NCBI GenBank assembly: GCA_013397865.1
Contig: VZTI01002645.1
Coordinates: forward strand, 42,027-106,026
Direction: 5' to 3'
DNA length: 64,000 nucleotides
Source of the DNA: Struthidea cinerea
Lineage: Eukaryota; Chordata; Aves; Passeriformes; Corcoracidae
The translations under genes were made by a program, and so were the position numbers. The notes under the pieces were generated by a model. It made no database searches. It was not told where the DNA came from and saw only the letters and a list, made by a program, of their open reading frames with translations. Positions 23,391 through 34,751 of this stretch are shown in pieces; the stretch's first letter is position 1; each line of letters starts with the position of its first letter.

Positions 23391-25317
23391 GTGGATGCTA
23401 TGCAGTCCTGTCTGCTCAGCAGCACTCACAGAATAAAACTGTGGCTTTCCCTGGCCTGGAGTATTTTGGTTAATGTGGCTCTTTGTTCAGACAGACTTTA
23501 TGTAGTATTAAAAAAAAAAACCAGGCATGTGCTGAACTCAGCAAGTATCCTGAGGGTGTTCACCTGAAGTGTTGGCCGGGGTAGGTCTGGCTGAGGTCCT
23601 TGCCAATGTTCTGTAGTCAAGTCACATTCAGAAGGTAGCTGAGGTCTGTTAAAAGCGTCGATATTGATCTGTTTGTCCCCTCTGATTCACCCCTGTCACA
23701 GCATCTGCTTCCCTTCCATGAAACTGGGCACGGGTTCAGCCCCTGGAGGAAGGTGACACCGTTCCTGTGGCGATGTGGGATGTGGGCCTGTCCTGTGGTG
23801 GTGACGGACCATCAGGAGGTTGAGGGCAGATGTTCCCGTTGGTTGTTCTTTCCCTTTTCCTCTTGCTGGGACAACCGGAGGCGTGGAGGAGCAGGGCTTT
23901 GGGGGCTGGGGGAGTGCCAGGGCAGGAGCAGCTCTCGGGGGAGGGCAGGGAAGGAAGGACCACGTGGTGCCCCTGAATCTGGAGCAGAGAAGGGTTTGTG
24001 GTGTTGATGACTTCCTGGGAACCCGTTCCAGGGCACAGCAGCGAGAACTGGTGGCTCATCCTTACCTGAGTTTGAAGCCTTGGCCAGGACTGCTTTGTTT
24101 AGGTGGAGGTTTGACCATTAAAGTCTCATCTGAGGCTTGTGAAGCCTCAGGGCTGCAAGGCTCCTTCAGGGAGTCATTCACGAGACACCTTTTGTCACGG
24201 GATGAGTTTTCTGCGAGAGCCTTTGGGTGTCTTCCTGTTGAGTTTTCTAAGGAATCGACCTCTGTGCTCACAACTGATTCCCACAACCCGTGCTGGGGCT
24301 CAGGACGAGGATAAACTTCCATCACCCCAACGCCTCTTGTGCATCCTGCTCTGCCCAGTGCCCTGAAAGTTTGTTTTTTCACCTGTTTAGTTTTGAAACC
24401 TGCCACGAGGATAATGTGACATTAGAGTGGAAAAGCTATCGGGGCCGTGCAGGGGAGGAATTGCAGACCCGTAAACTGCTCCCAAAATAGCTGAGATGAT
24501 GTGTCAAACCGCCCAACCATCCCAATCCTCCACGAGCTGACCTACCAGGGATATCTAATAGGGGCTGGAAATGTTGTGAGGGGAGGGGGGCTGACCCCCC
24601 TCCTCCCTGAATCCACATGCTTGTTTCTCGAAGTTGTCATTTATCCAGAGGTTGACCAGGAGCCAGTCTCTGCTTCCAGCTGGGACCTCCAGGTCCTGGA
24701 TATAGAACTAGGGCTGGGGAAGGAGGAAGAAGCTCGTTCTCCAGTTGTTTTTCTGTCCCAATGAACTTGACGAGCTCTTTGCACTCGCTGTGCTTCCCTC
24801 AAAGGTTTAATTTCGTTTGTGTTGTCTGGAGAGTAAACTTCATTTTCTCTTTAGCTGCTGTGCTGCTGGAGCGCGTGTGTGCGCGCAGGGATATCTCCAG
24901 GCAGCCAGGGAAGCTGCTGCGTTGGCTCCAAGGAGTTTCTTCCCTGGCTGCCAGGCTCTGTGGTCTGGGCAAGGGCAGCTCTGTGGCCACAGCAACTGCT
25001 GGGAACAGACCGGGCAGTGTTCGGGATGGACGGCACAATTTATCCCACAGATGGGATAAGGCAGGGAAAGGCCCAGGCTGGGTCCTGCTGCTGCAGAGCT
25101 GGTCGGCCTTCACCCCCCCGGAGTGGACAAAAGGGCTGGCTGAGGTGTTAGGGAGACAAAAGGGAATTCAGTGGGAAGTCAGATGCATTCCCTGGCAGTG
25201 GGAGAGTGACACTGACACATGGCCGCAGGAGCCGTGCAAGCTGTGCCCACAGCCCGGCGTGCCCGGGGCTGCCGTGGGTGGGAGCCGTGCTGGGGACCCG
25301 GGAGGGTGGTACTGGGA

Positions 25318-25540
25318 TTGCTCCGAGCCCTGTCCAGCCTGGCCTTGGACACTTCCAGGGATCCAGGGGCAGCCACAGCTTCTCTGGACAACCTGGTTTT
25401 TTCACCAGCCAAGAACTTTTTTGTAACGCCTCATCTAAATCTCTCGTCTTTATTTAAAACCGTTCCCCCTTGTCCTGTTCCTATCCTATTATCTGTAAAA
25501 AGTCACTCTCACTCTCTTTCCTAAGCCCTCTTTAAGGCCC
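25318..25540 (-). mobile_element. CR1 LINE 3' fragment lacking the terminal part
   Basis: Antisense CR1 starting at CCTGTCCAGCCTGGCCTTGG and running to the CCCTTGTCCTGTTCCTATCC region. The piece proximal to the CR1 3' terminus is missing. Confidence 0.85.
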
Positions 25541-26805
25541 CAATTGCAAAAATATCAGTGTGGTGTGTGCTTGACACCTCTGGGGCCGTTCTTGCCATCA
25601 TCCGAAGGGTTCCAGAGCGCCGACAAGTTAAATGTTGAATGTCTAAATGCTGTGGCTGGAGCAAGAAGCGCCTCGCAGGTGGCTGGGAACCCAACAGCTG
25701 AGAGCCGTGTGGGGCCAAATCAAAGGTTTATCCAGCCATACTTGGACCTCTGGGGGATCCAAGGAGAACTGGGACAAGTGATGTGGCTCCTGATGCGTCC
25801 TGCTCGCTCCTGGCAGTCCGTGGTTCAAAGGCTTCCTGAGCCTCGTGTTTCATCACCCATCTGGCTGAACCTCCCTTTCCTGAATTTGTTTAATCCCTCT
25901 TGGAGTGCGTTCATCATTTTGGGCTTCACAACATCCGGAGGCAGCGAGCCTTGACGTTTAATGATGTGCAGTGTGGAAAAAAGGCTCCATTCTCAATGTC
26001 TGCCATTTATTATTATTAATTTTTGAGTTCTGTGCCTGCGCTTGAGTCAAAAGGTCTGATCCCTGCAGTGCCCTGAGCAGAGTTCTCCCTGTGGAGCTTC
26101 CAGCCCTGGCTGGATCTGCAGGATTTGGTCAGGCCTTGTGTCAGGAGCTTGAGCTGTGGAGAGCCAGCAGGATGGGCCGGAGGTGCTTTGGGAACTGGAA
26201 TTGCCCTTTTTGAAGGAATGTCCTTGCCCCCTGTGGGATGTTTTCCAATTCCTTCTTGGTAAACCTGCTGGAATAAATAAAAGCAGCATCAGTGCAAGAA
26301 GGGCAGGGAACGAACATTTGTGGGGTTTTGGGGCCCCTTTCTTTAGGTTTCAAATGCCAAATATCGTTTGTTCTGTGCAACTCTTCCCAGATAAGGGAAG
26401 CTGGTGAGAAAGACCATGAACTTGGATTTTCTTTGCTTGGAACAACAACAACAACAAAAAAAAAATCAATATTTCCGTAGGTTTATAGATGACATTTTGG
26501 CTTCTAGTGATTTGTGATAGGAGCAAATGGAACAGAGTTTCCATCTGGCTCAACTTTGTTGCCAGAAAATCAGGCCATTGAGCACCTGGGCCACTTCCTT
26601 TGGTCTCCTGTCTTTAAAATCTGGTATAAATTCCTCTACTGTGTTCTGCCACGTGATCCATGACCTTCGTGGTCCTTTCCTGGTCCTCAATCCCACCAAA
26701 AACTGCTCAAAAGCAAGGCAGGGGTGATCATGGATGTTTTCTATAAGTGGCATCTAGAAACGTCCTTTATTTTCTGTGTCATTTTAGGCCCAGTTTTAGG
26801 TTAAA

Positions 26806-26915
26806 AATCATTGAATATCTTGAGTTGGAAGGGACGTGCAAGGATTGAGTCCAACTCCTGGCCCTGCACAGGACACCTCAACAATCTTGCCCTGTGCCTG
26901 AGAGCATGAATTTCT
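26806..26915 (-). mobile_element. CR1 LINE 3' fragment, divergent subfamily
   Basis: GAGTTGGAAGGGACGTGCAA, TGAGTCCAACTCCTGGCCC and GCACAGGACACCTCAACAATC are antisense to the subfamily also seen at 16840. Confidence 0.85.
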
Positions 26916-29900
26916 CAAACCCTGTGTCAGGGATGGAGTTGAGGTCCTGGGATGAAAGGATATTCAGTAGTGTAAAAAAAACCCCCTAAAACCCACAAAC
27001 TATTCCCCCCTCCCCAAAAAATCCCGAACAAAAGCCCCAATATTCTGAAAATCTGTCTCTTTTTGGTTTTTCGGTTGTTTTTTCTTCTCCCCTCTAGACC
27101 CTGTGGATTTAATGGGTTAAAACAAACCTTTTCTTTTCTTCTCTGGGTTAATTCTTTGTTTTCCATCCCTCTGCTCCCCATTTTCCTGCTTTTCTGCACC
27201 AAAACTCCCAGCTCCGTGTTGCCTGCGCTCGAGTGGGCTCCAGGCCAAAAGAAATGATGTTAGGCTAAAAAACAAATTAAATAAAAACAAGCAGTGGCTG
27301 GACAAGGAGCAGGGGTTTGGACTGGGGGTCCAGGAGCTGTCCAGCCAGGGAGGAGACAGTGTGGGGGGATAATTCCTGGCACAGGCTGCCAGGGGCAGAG
27401 CTAATGCCTCTTAAATCGGGAGTGAAAGCCCCTGTTGCTGCCTGGCCTGTGCATTCCACTGGCACCGTTGGGTTGAAAATCCTTTGTAAATCTCCCTGAT
27501 TTCTGTTTCATTCTTGAGAGGATGAAGGGGAGAGGAAACAACCTTTCCCTCGCCGCCCTCTTTCTCTGCTTCTGCTTGTTTGCAGACAGAGTGCCTTGTT
27601 CCAGGGGAATTAGGTCTTGGGGCTGAGATACTTCCCTAAAATAAAAATGTCTTTTGCTGTGATGGGCTGGAAACTTCCCGAATAAGGTTTGGTGTAAGGA
27701 GAAGAGTGGGAAAAGGGAGAGAATTCCTTCAGCCCTGTGGTTCAGATGTGCCACCAAAGACCCAAAATTGATTCTTTCCTCCGCTGTGGGATCTCTCTGG
27801 GAGTTTGTTCCCCCTCACTGGAGAAGGGAAGGCAAATCTCTCCTTCTGTGAGTTGTAAATTCATAACCTGTGCAGGTTCTCCTGCTTTGCAGGAGGGGGG
27901 AATGCTGCAGCAGCTTCAAGGAATTCCTTGTGGTGCTCCTGATTGCCACGGTGCCAAAAGAGCTGCTCCTCACAGCACCTTGATCCCATAAAGTCCTCTG
28001 CAGGAATGGGAACATCTCCAGCCCTCCCCAGCTGAACTGAGTCACGTCTTCCCTGCTCATCCACTGAGAGATTTTTTTCCTTTCTACATTACATGCCAAA
28101 CTTGTTGGTAATTTGTCCAGGGGAAGGTGAGGGCCTGTTCTGGCAGGAAATTGGATGGAAGTTTATTTATACGTGCAGCAGCCATGCTGTATCTGGGAGA
28201 AAACCATCCGTGCCTTGTCCCATTCCCAGAGAAATCCCGCCTGGACTCATTTAAAAACCTGCTGGTTGCTGGAGTCCAGTGCTCTCCTCAGCGCAGGCCT
28301 GGGGAAATTTCTCTGTGTTCAGCAGCCTGGGAGGAATCTTCCAACTTCCATGGAAGCTTCATCTGAGGCTAAAACGGTAAATTCTGTGGCGACACCCAAG
28401 ATGAACTTTGGGATCAGAGTGGTTGCTGTGAGTACTGGAGGCATTTGGGAAAGCTATGTTGGGAAGGGAAAAGCTGGAGGTTTGCACCACTGGATAATGT
28501 TGTCCAGAAGTAGCTGTTGTTTCCCCTTTTTCTGGATGCTGGGAATAACTCTTGATAGCCTCCAAGACGGTGGCAGCTTTGTGGGGAGCAGGGCCCTTCC
28601 ATGTCCACGTGTCCGTCCTACGATGCTGAGGGAGGAGGCTCAGGAAACCGCGGTATGGATCTACCCAGGCACGGTTGAAGAAAGCCTTGAGTGATTGAAA
28701 CCAACAGGAACCTGCACCTTTCCTTCCCTAAAAAAAAACCCCAAAAAATCCGTTTGAGCAGATCCCATCAGGACTCTGATGGAGACTGGTGCTTCCTTCC
28801 CCAGCAAGTAGGATCTGCCGGGTTGGAAGTTCCCCTGTGCTGTAGCTTTTATCCTCTCTCTCCTCCTTCCCATCACTCGGCAGCTGATCCAAGGACCTCC
28901 AGGCATTTCCCTCTATCCCTGAAATCCCAGAGCCTTCCACTTGATGAACCACATGCTCTCCTTTGGAGCAGGACTGTGGGGTTCGGCTGCTTCCCACCTG
29001 GATGCTCTGGGGTTGGAAGGCCCTATCACCCCTACTTTATGTTTTTGGGAGCGTGTAAAGTTGTAGTAGCCTCTGTGTTGGGGGCTGCGACTCGTGCAGA
29101 AGCTGCTGCTGAGATGTGGGCGCTGCAGACTAAGGAGGAAGTGACATTTGAGAGGCTGTCACCTGAAGAAAGCTCTGGCCGCGTTTTCCACGCCATTGAG
29201 AGGGAGATAAGGATCAAAACAGCCATTGGGGCATAGTTGTGATGGGAATTGCTGGTTCCCGGAGTTTCCAATTGCTTTGTTTAGTGGTCTCCCACAGCCA
29301 GGCACCATTGCTCACGGACAATGACAGGGAGAGGTGAGCCCGAGGCAGAGCTGGTTGGGAATGGTCCTGAGCGAAGAGAAACGGGCACGGTGGAACTTGC
29401 AAAGATGACTTTTAGCAAAGCTGGGTTCGATTTCTTAGGTGGAGTTCAGCTCTGTCTTGTAAAGCCCTGGATGGTCTGGATTTCCTCAGGCTGGGAAAAA
29501 CACTTTGCCTCCTGTCGCCTTCCTTGACCCTCACGATGTCACAGCATCCTGTCAGGAGATCATTGGGAAAATTACACCGGGAAGGGGTTGAGGTCGAAGT
29601 GGAGAACTGTGTCAGAGCAATCTTCGTGAGCACTTGCTGAGATGTCATTTTGGAAGCCTGAGGTTTGGAGAATCCATAGCCTTATTTTTACATAATCTAA
29701 GGAGAAATGGGGTATGTTAGAGTTTAGAGTTCCTGTGGGCACCTAGAGCTGTAAACTCTTAAAAACCCGAACCAGACAGTGCAGAATGAGGTGGCTGAGT
29801 CTTCAACGGCCAGCTCTTCTTCCAAATGTCAAATCTTCACCACTCTCCCTGAAATGCAGATTTTTTTTCCTTGGACTTTTGGGGTTTTATACTTCAAATA

Positions 29901-29978
29901 TTCAGTAGCCTTTGTGGGATGGGGAGTGTGATAAATCAGTTTAGGAAAGGTTCGTGGTTTGGGAGTGTGATGGTGGGG

Positions 29979-29996
29979 GAGAGAGAGAGAGAGAGA
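29979..29996. repeat. (GA)n microsatellite
   Basis: Nine GA units in an otherwise unique stretch. Confidence 0.85.
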
Positions 29997-31032
29997 TCAA
30001 CTGGAGGTTATTGGGTGCAAATTAAAATAATACAGGCCTGGTGTCCAGCATAACTCAGACTCCGTGAGTAGGTTAATTTAGTTAATTAACTTCGGTGTTG
30101 TGGTGAAGATTCGTGGTCAAGTTGTCAATTTTCCAGAAGCATTTTTAATTATTAAAGGAGAAATGGTGGAAAGAGGAGAAAAAAGGCTTAAAGAGTGGCA
30201 ATACCACAGGAAAAAATAACATGTGGAAAATGAAACCAGAATTAGTTCAGTCATTGTACAGATGGACCAAAGGGAAATTAATTTCCTAACACAGGAGGAA
30301 GTGCTGGGATGGGAATGCGGTATTTCAGCAGGCCTGTCATTCCAGGTGGGAATAGCAGAGGCCTTTCCCTGCAGGAAAACAGCTCACCTTGGATCCCATC
30401 TCCAGTGGCACCTGCCAGGGAAACTCTGGAGCACCTCAAATATGAGGGTGCACTCACAGGTCTGTGTATGTGCCTCAATTCTGCCTCCTCCCCCTCAAAT
30501 CCTCATCAGGAAAGTCCCCACTTAAACGAGGGAAAATCCAGGGGCACTGATGGAAGTGTGAGCTGATGAGGCCATAAAAACTCTTGCCTTCTGCGATGAG
30601 CGGGAAGCAGGATCTGCCTTGAATTGCCTCTTGGAAGGGCAATAATTCCATGGCGTCACAGATAAAACTTGGCCACGGGGTTATCGGTGGGAGCTGTGCG
30701 GTGGCAGCGGCTGTGCTTGGGATCTCTCCCAAATCCTGGCGATTGAACTCCGGGAAAACAAAGGAATTAGCAGTGTTTGAGATGAAGTTCGCCACCGAGG
30801 AAGCCGCGTGCCACCAGCAGCATGTGTGCAAACCAGATGGGTCGTGCTTTTTGCATCAATTAATGACCAACCTTCTGATTTCCTGGCTTCAAACTGGTGG
30901 AACTGGAATGGGAATAGCGCAAACGAGGCTGCAAAGGTTCCTCTCAGCACAATGGGTGTGGCACAGGACAACCAGGTCCTTCCTGAGGTTTGGATGTTGC
31001 ACTTGGAGCAGAAGTTGGGCAAGATTAGATCA

Positions 31033-31080
31033 AAAAACCCGTAGAATGTCCTGAGTTGGAAGGGACCCATGAGGTTCATC
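31033..31080 (-). mobile_element. Short CR1 3' terminus
   Basis: Only tagaatgtcctgagttggaa and the next ~25 bases match the CR1 end, in antisense. Confidence 0.6.
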
Positions 31081-31289
31081 AAAGTGCGAAATTCTGAGGC
31101 AGAAACTCAAAATTCTGAATTCTGTAAACAGTCTCTTGACTCTGCAGGTTCGTGTGGCTCTCAGAGAGGCCAGAGTTAACTTCCAGAGGGTTAAAGCTTC
31201 CTGGGTCCTGTGCCATGAGCTGTTTGCTTGCTCTCCAGGTTCCTGGTGGACACACACAAAATCCTTTGGAATCTCGGAATCTAGCTTAA

Positions 31290-31355
31290 AATGGCTTGCG
31301 TTGGAAGGAACCTTAAAGACCATCCAGTTCCAACCTTTTTCCACTAAAAGTTGCC
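31290..31355 (-). mobile_element. Short CR1 3' terminus
   Basis: ATGGCTTGCGTTGGAAGGAA followed by CCTTAAAGACCATCCAGTTC matches the antisense CR1 end. Confidence 0.75.
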
Positions 31356-32778
31356 CGCTTCATCTCCCACTCTGCCCCTTCTTGGAGCGAAATCAACACA
31401 ACCACGGGGTTCTGGCCGGCAGTTTAATCGTAACAGTTGTGGCTTGGGTGTGTAGAAAACAAAAACACACCCACGCACACCCACCCACGCACGCCTCCCC
31501 TGAAACATTTCCTTGGAAAGAACAGCTTGGCCTTTGTGAGGAGCTGAAAAAGCGTCCGACTGACACCGTTGCCTTACAGGACCTCGCTCAGCCGAGGTTG
31601 CATAAAAGGGCTTTATGGGATTAGAAAGGTTCCATGCAGCGGGAGCTCGGAGGCAGCGTGTCAGGTGGGGCAGCTCTCCCTGGCTCTGCCTGCGCTTTGT
31701 TATTGATGCCACGCTCTGGAAAGTGCCACCTCACCCCCCCGTTCCCGGCGCCTCTGGAATGTGCGTGCGGAGCTGAGGGCCCCGGGAGGGAAAACGCGTG
31801 TGTGGGTCCGTGTGTGTGGCTTCTGCTCTTCACCTGGGAGAGTTTCACTGCTTGCTGGCGAGTGAAAAACCCTTTCCCCCTAAATTTACTGCTTGTCTTG
31901 TTGCAGGGATGCTTCTGAGCAGTAATGCAGGCAGCGAAGGGCGGATCGCTGTTCATCACGTGCGTTCCGTGGTTTGTTCTTCCACCAGTTGGGGGAGAGT
32001 TGTGGCACTGTGCAGCACCATGAATCCTATTTCCTACCATCTCCCTGTCCCTGGATTGTTATTTTGTGTGTGTTTAGGTGACTTCTGTTGGAGATTGGGT
32101 TATGTTATCAGCAAGTTTTGGAAGGCTGACCTGTGGGGGAACTGTAATTTGAGGTATCCCAAAGCCAAGCACCTGAGGGGGAAAGGTGGGAAAAGGGTGA
32201 AAATCACCCATTGCTCTGCAGAAATCTTGGCTGTAGGATCAGTTCCTGCATCCCTCCTCGCTCCAAGAGCCGTCTGCTGCAGGATCCTCGGAGCTTTTTT
32301 CCAGACCATTTAGGTGAACAATCCCTGCTCAGTTGGAAAGAAAAAATGGGGAGAGGGAGCTTAGAAAATGCTGCGATGCCTCCCTCTCTCTCCTTTGCCA
32401 GCTGAGGACCTCTCGTGCCAACCAAAGTTTGCAGGAATTAATCTTTCGAGTACCATGAAGGCCAGGAATGAACGTCCTGGAGATTTTGTTACAGATCTCT
32501 GCTCCAGTGAAGCTCGGACTGAGGCACCTCTCTCATGAATGAGCCTCCTGGGAGCTTTGGCTAACGAGGCACCGGGGCTGGGTGATGTCCCCTCTCCTTG
32601 GGGAGCAGCTGGGACAGACCAAAAATGAAAGGGTTAAAATATGCTTCAAATAGACCTTGCTGTTTGGCCTTTTAGGTTTGTTTTTTTTTTTTAATTATTT
32701 TGCAAAACCTGAGGGAAAATATTTTGCCGCGTTTCCCACTAATCACTCAGTGCTTTTATCACTGCAGGGTTTTTCTGG

Positions 32779-32792
32779 AGGTATCGATACCT
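32779..32792. promoter_or_regulatory. 14-bp perfect palindrome abutting a TCF/LEF-type core
   Basis: AGGTATCGATACCT is self-complementary, and its end runs into CCTTTGAATG, which contains a TCF/LEF-type CTTTGAA core. It lies in AT-rich repeat-free sequence 1.7 kb before exon 2. Regulatory meaning is inferred. Confidence 0.3.
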
Positions 32793-33040
32793 TTGAATGT
32801 AACTGAAGGAGAATATTTTCCTGCCCACCTTTGATCTGAAACTCCCACCTCAGCCATTTTTTGCTCCCTGCCTTAGAGAGCTGATATTGAATCGCCTCAT
32901 CAATGCCTCAGTGATGATTGGATCTGTACTGGATGTCCCTGGCTGGGACTCGGGTCAGGGTTTTATGCCCATTGTGCCCCGAGGTTTGGGAGTTAAAGCA
33001 TTCCCAGTGGCAGCCCTCGGGAGCTGTGCTCCTGGCAGGA

Positions 33041-33070
33041 TGATTAGCGAGAAACTGATTAGCGAGAAAC
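33041..33070. repeat. 15-bp perfect tandem duplication
   Basis: tgattagcgagaaac occurs twice without change; probably a small replication slip. Confidence 0.95.
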
Positions 33071-34233
33071 ACTCATTAAAAACAGCCAATCACTGCTCCT
33101 GCAGGACAGGTGGGGCTTTAAAGGGTTCCCAGGATCTCAGCAAAGGGGGTGAGTGAGTGCTCCCCTCCCGTTCCCATCACCCCGTTTTCCCCAGTGTTCC
33201 TGCAGCAATGGAGATGCCCGAGCCCCCCAACCCATGCCCGCACTCCCCAGTGCAGGATTGCAGCGTTCCAGCGGGTTTCCAGGTCTGGATTTCAGCCATT
33301 TGTCCTTTTTGGCCGGGGAATGTGTCTCCAGGTCCTCTGCAAGCCTGGATAGTGATTCCCATTGACTCTGTGGACTGGCACCTGGCCGGAGCAGGGCAGA
33401 GCCAGGAGAGTGGGGTGCAGCCGCCTGGCCAGCACAGCTCTCCCGAGCCCAGCAGATGTTCCTGCAGCCTCTCTGCTCGCCGGGGCTGATGCCAGCCTGG
33501 TCCTTTTCCAGCAGCTCGTCACTTGACACCGGGAACAGTCCGCTGGCATCTTTTGTTGCACATTGTGGAGTCAAGGACCTTGTGCTGGGAGAAGGCAGGG
33601 GAGGGAGGGGACGAGGCAAAAAGGGACACGAATTTCTTTGGGTTTTTTTTTTTTTTTTTTAAGGTTTTGAGCTTGTTCTGTCTTGTAAAAGCTTTTGGCA
33701 GCATCTCCTGGAAAGTGTATCCTGCTCTCCAAGCTCAGGCTGTGGCTCGCTGGGCTTTATGTCAGGATCTCTTCTGCTGAGGGCAGGGTGGCTTTCTGTG
33801 CTTTCTCAGGGCGTCTCCTGGGCTTTGATGGGACAAATCATCCTCTGTCCCTTCCCAAGCTGGATTCTGGCTCTGCTTGGTGTGCTGAAATGATATTTTT
33901 GTTTATGCCCAGGACAGTGACAGTGGTGCTCGTGTATTTTTGCCAGTTCCCCAAGTTCATGCAGTGAGGCACCTGAAATGATTTCTTTCCACTTTCAATT
34001 TTAAAACACAGTCCTGTGGTGGAGGCGACCAAGAGTTTGTGTCCAAACAAGCTCTGTGAGAGCTGGCAGGGAGCATAAATCCAAATATTTCCTCTTACCT
34101 TTTTCCCGCTGCCACCTTGCACACGCACCGTGAGGAGCCTCACTGTAGAACCACTGCTGGCCCAGACATGAAGTGCTCAACCAGGACACCCTGATCCCAT
34201 CATTGACCCCATTTCTACCAGGGGCTGGATTTC

Positions 34234-34450
34234 CTAGAATCCCAGAGTGGTTTGGCTTGGGAGGACCTTACAGACCATCTAGATCCAAGCCCCTGCCCTG
34301 GGTGAGGATGCCGCTCACAGGATCAGTTTGCTCAGCGTCCACCCTGGCCTCGGACACTTCCAGGGATGGTGCAACCACAGCCGCTCCGAGCAACCTGTGC
34401 CAGGTCCTCAGCACCCTCACGGGGGAGAATTTCTTCCTAGAATTTCTTGT
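34234..34450 (-). mobile_element. CR1 LINE 3' fragment next to WNT9A exon 2
   Basis: Antisense CR1: CTAGAATCCCAGAGTGGTTT, CCATCTAGATCCAAGCCCC, CTCGGACACTTCCAGGG and GGGGAGAATTTCTTCCTAG. It ends about 40 bases before the exon 2 acceptor, so it may contribute to the branch-point region. Confidence 0.85.
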
Positions 34451-34491
34451 TTTCCCTTCCCTCACCGCGGTGCCCCTCTGTTTCTCGGCAG

Positions 34492-34751
34492 GCTGACGGG
34501 GAACGAACCCCTGACCATCCTCCCTCTGACCTCGGAAATGGAGGAGGCGGCCGTCAAGGCCCACTACAAGGTGTGTGACCGCCTGAAGCTGGAGAAGAAG
34601 CAGCGCCGGATGTGCCGGCGCGACCCCGGCGTGGCTGAGACCCTGATGGAGGCCATCAGCATGAGCGCCCTGGAGTGCCAGTACCAGTTCCGCTTCGAGC
34701 GCTGGAACTGCACCCTCGAGGGCCGCTACCGGGCCAGCCTCCTCAAGAGAG
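34492..34751 (+). CDS. WNT9A: WNT9A exon 2 (N-terminal part of mature Wnt domain)
   Basis: This exon encodes the start of the secreted Wnt-9a ligand, which acts outside the cell on Frizzled/LRP receptors. The acceptor is tttctcggcag and the donor is G|GTGAGT. The first base completes a split Gly codon, then the frame reads LTGNEPLTILPL through to ASLLKR (86 full codons), and the last base starts the next split Gly. Family hallmarks visible are CDRLKLEKKQRRMCRRDPGV, the helical AISMSALECQYQF segment, and the Wnt N-glycosylation sequon in RWNCTLEG. Wnt-9a rather than Wnt-9b is assigned from overall resemblance to the remembered vertebrate Wnt-9a sequence. The preceding exon with the start codon and signal peptide is absent from view, so the gene is 5'-incomplete here. 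A CR1 fragment ends only about 40 bp upstream of the acceptor. Confidence 0.97.

Larger units (their letters stand above)
1..34491 (+). other. WNT9A: Presumed 3' part of WNT9A intron 1
   Basis: No coding exon is recognised before exon 2. A WNT9A first exon should carry ATG, a hydrophobic signal peptide and an AYFG-like end before a GT donor; none was found on the + strand. The stretch is therefore read as intron 1, whose 5' end lies outside the window. Open frames here are short or lie in GC-rich or CR1 sequence. It holds CR1 fragments, two minus-strand LTRs, simple repeats, a 53-base gap and several AT-rich islands described separately. Stretches without an entry, such as 2950-3230, 8840-9900, 17100-19400 and 28100-31000, showed nothing I could identify. 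If exon 1 lay in the gap at 19435, the part before it would be upstream DNA. Confidence 0.6.

Noticed and set aside
3529..25540. A recurring peptide motif (SPVQPGLGHFQGSRGSHSF) in several open frames
   Set aside because: It is the translation of the antisense CR1 3' end in different copies, not a protein family.
27284..27480. Faint CR1-like wording (CACAGGCTGCCAGGGGCAGAG)
   Set aside because: Too little of the CR1 order is kept to call an element.
34526..34540. The Met codon in exon 2 as a possible WNT9A start
   Set aside because: The acceptor site, split Gly and upstream conserved LTGNEPL frame show this is an internal exon; no promoter-like sequence precedes it and a start there would lack a signal peptide.
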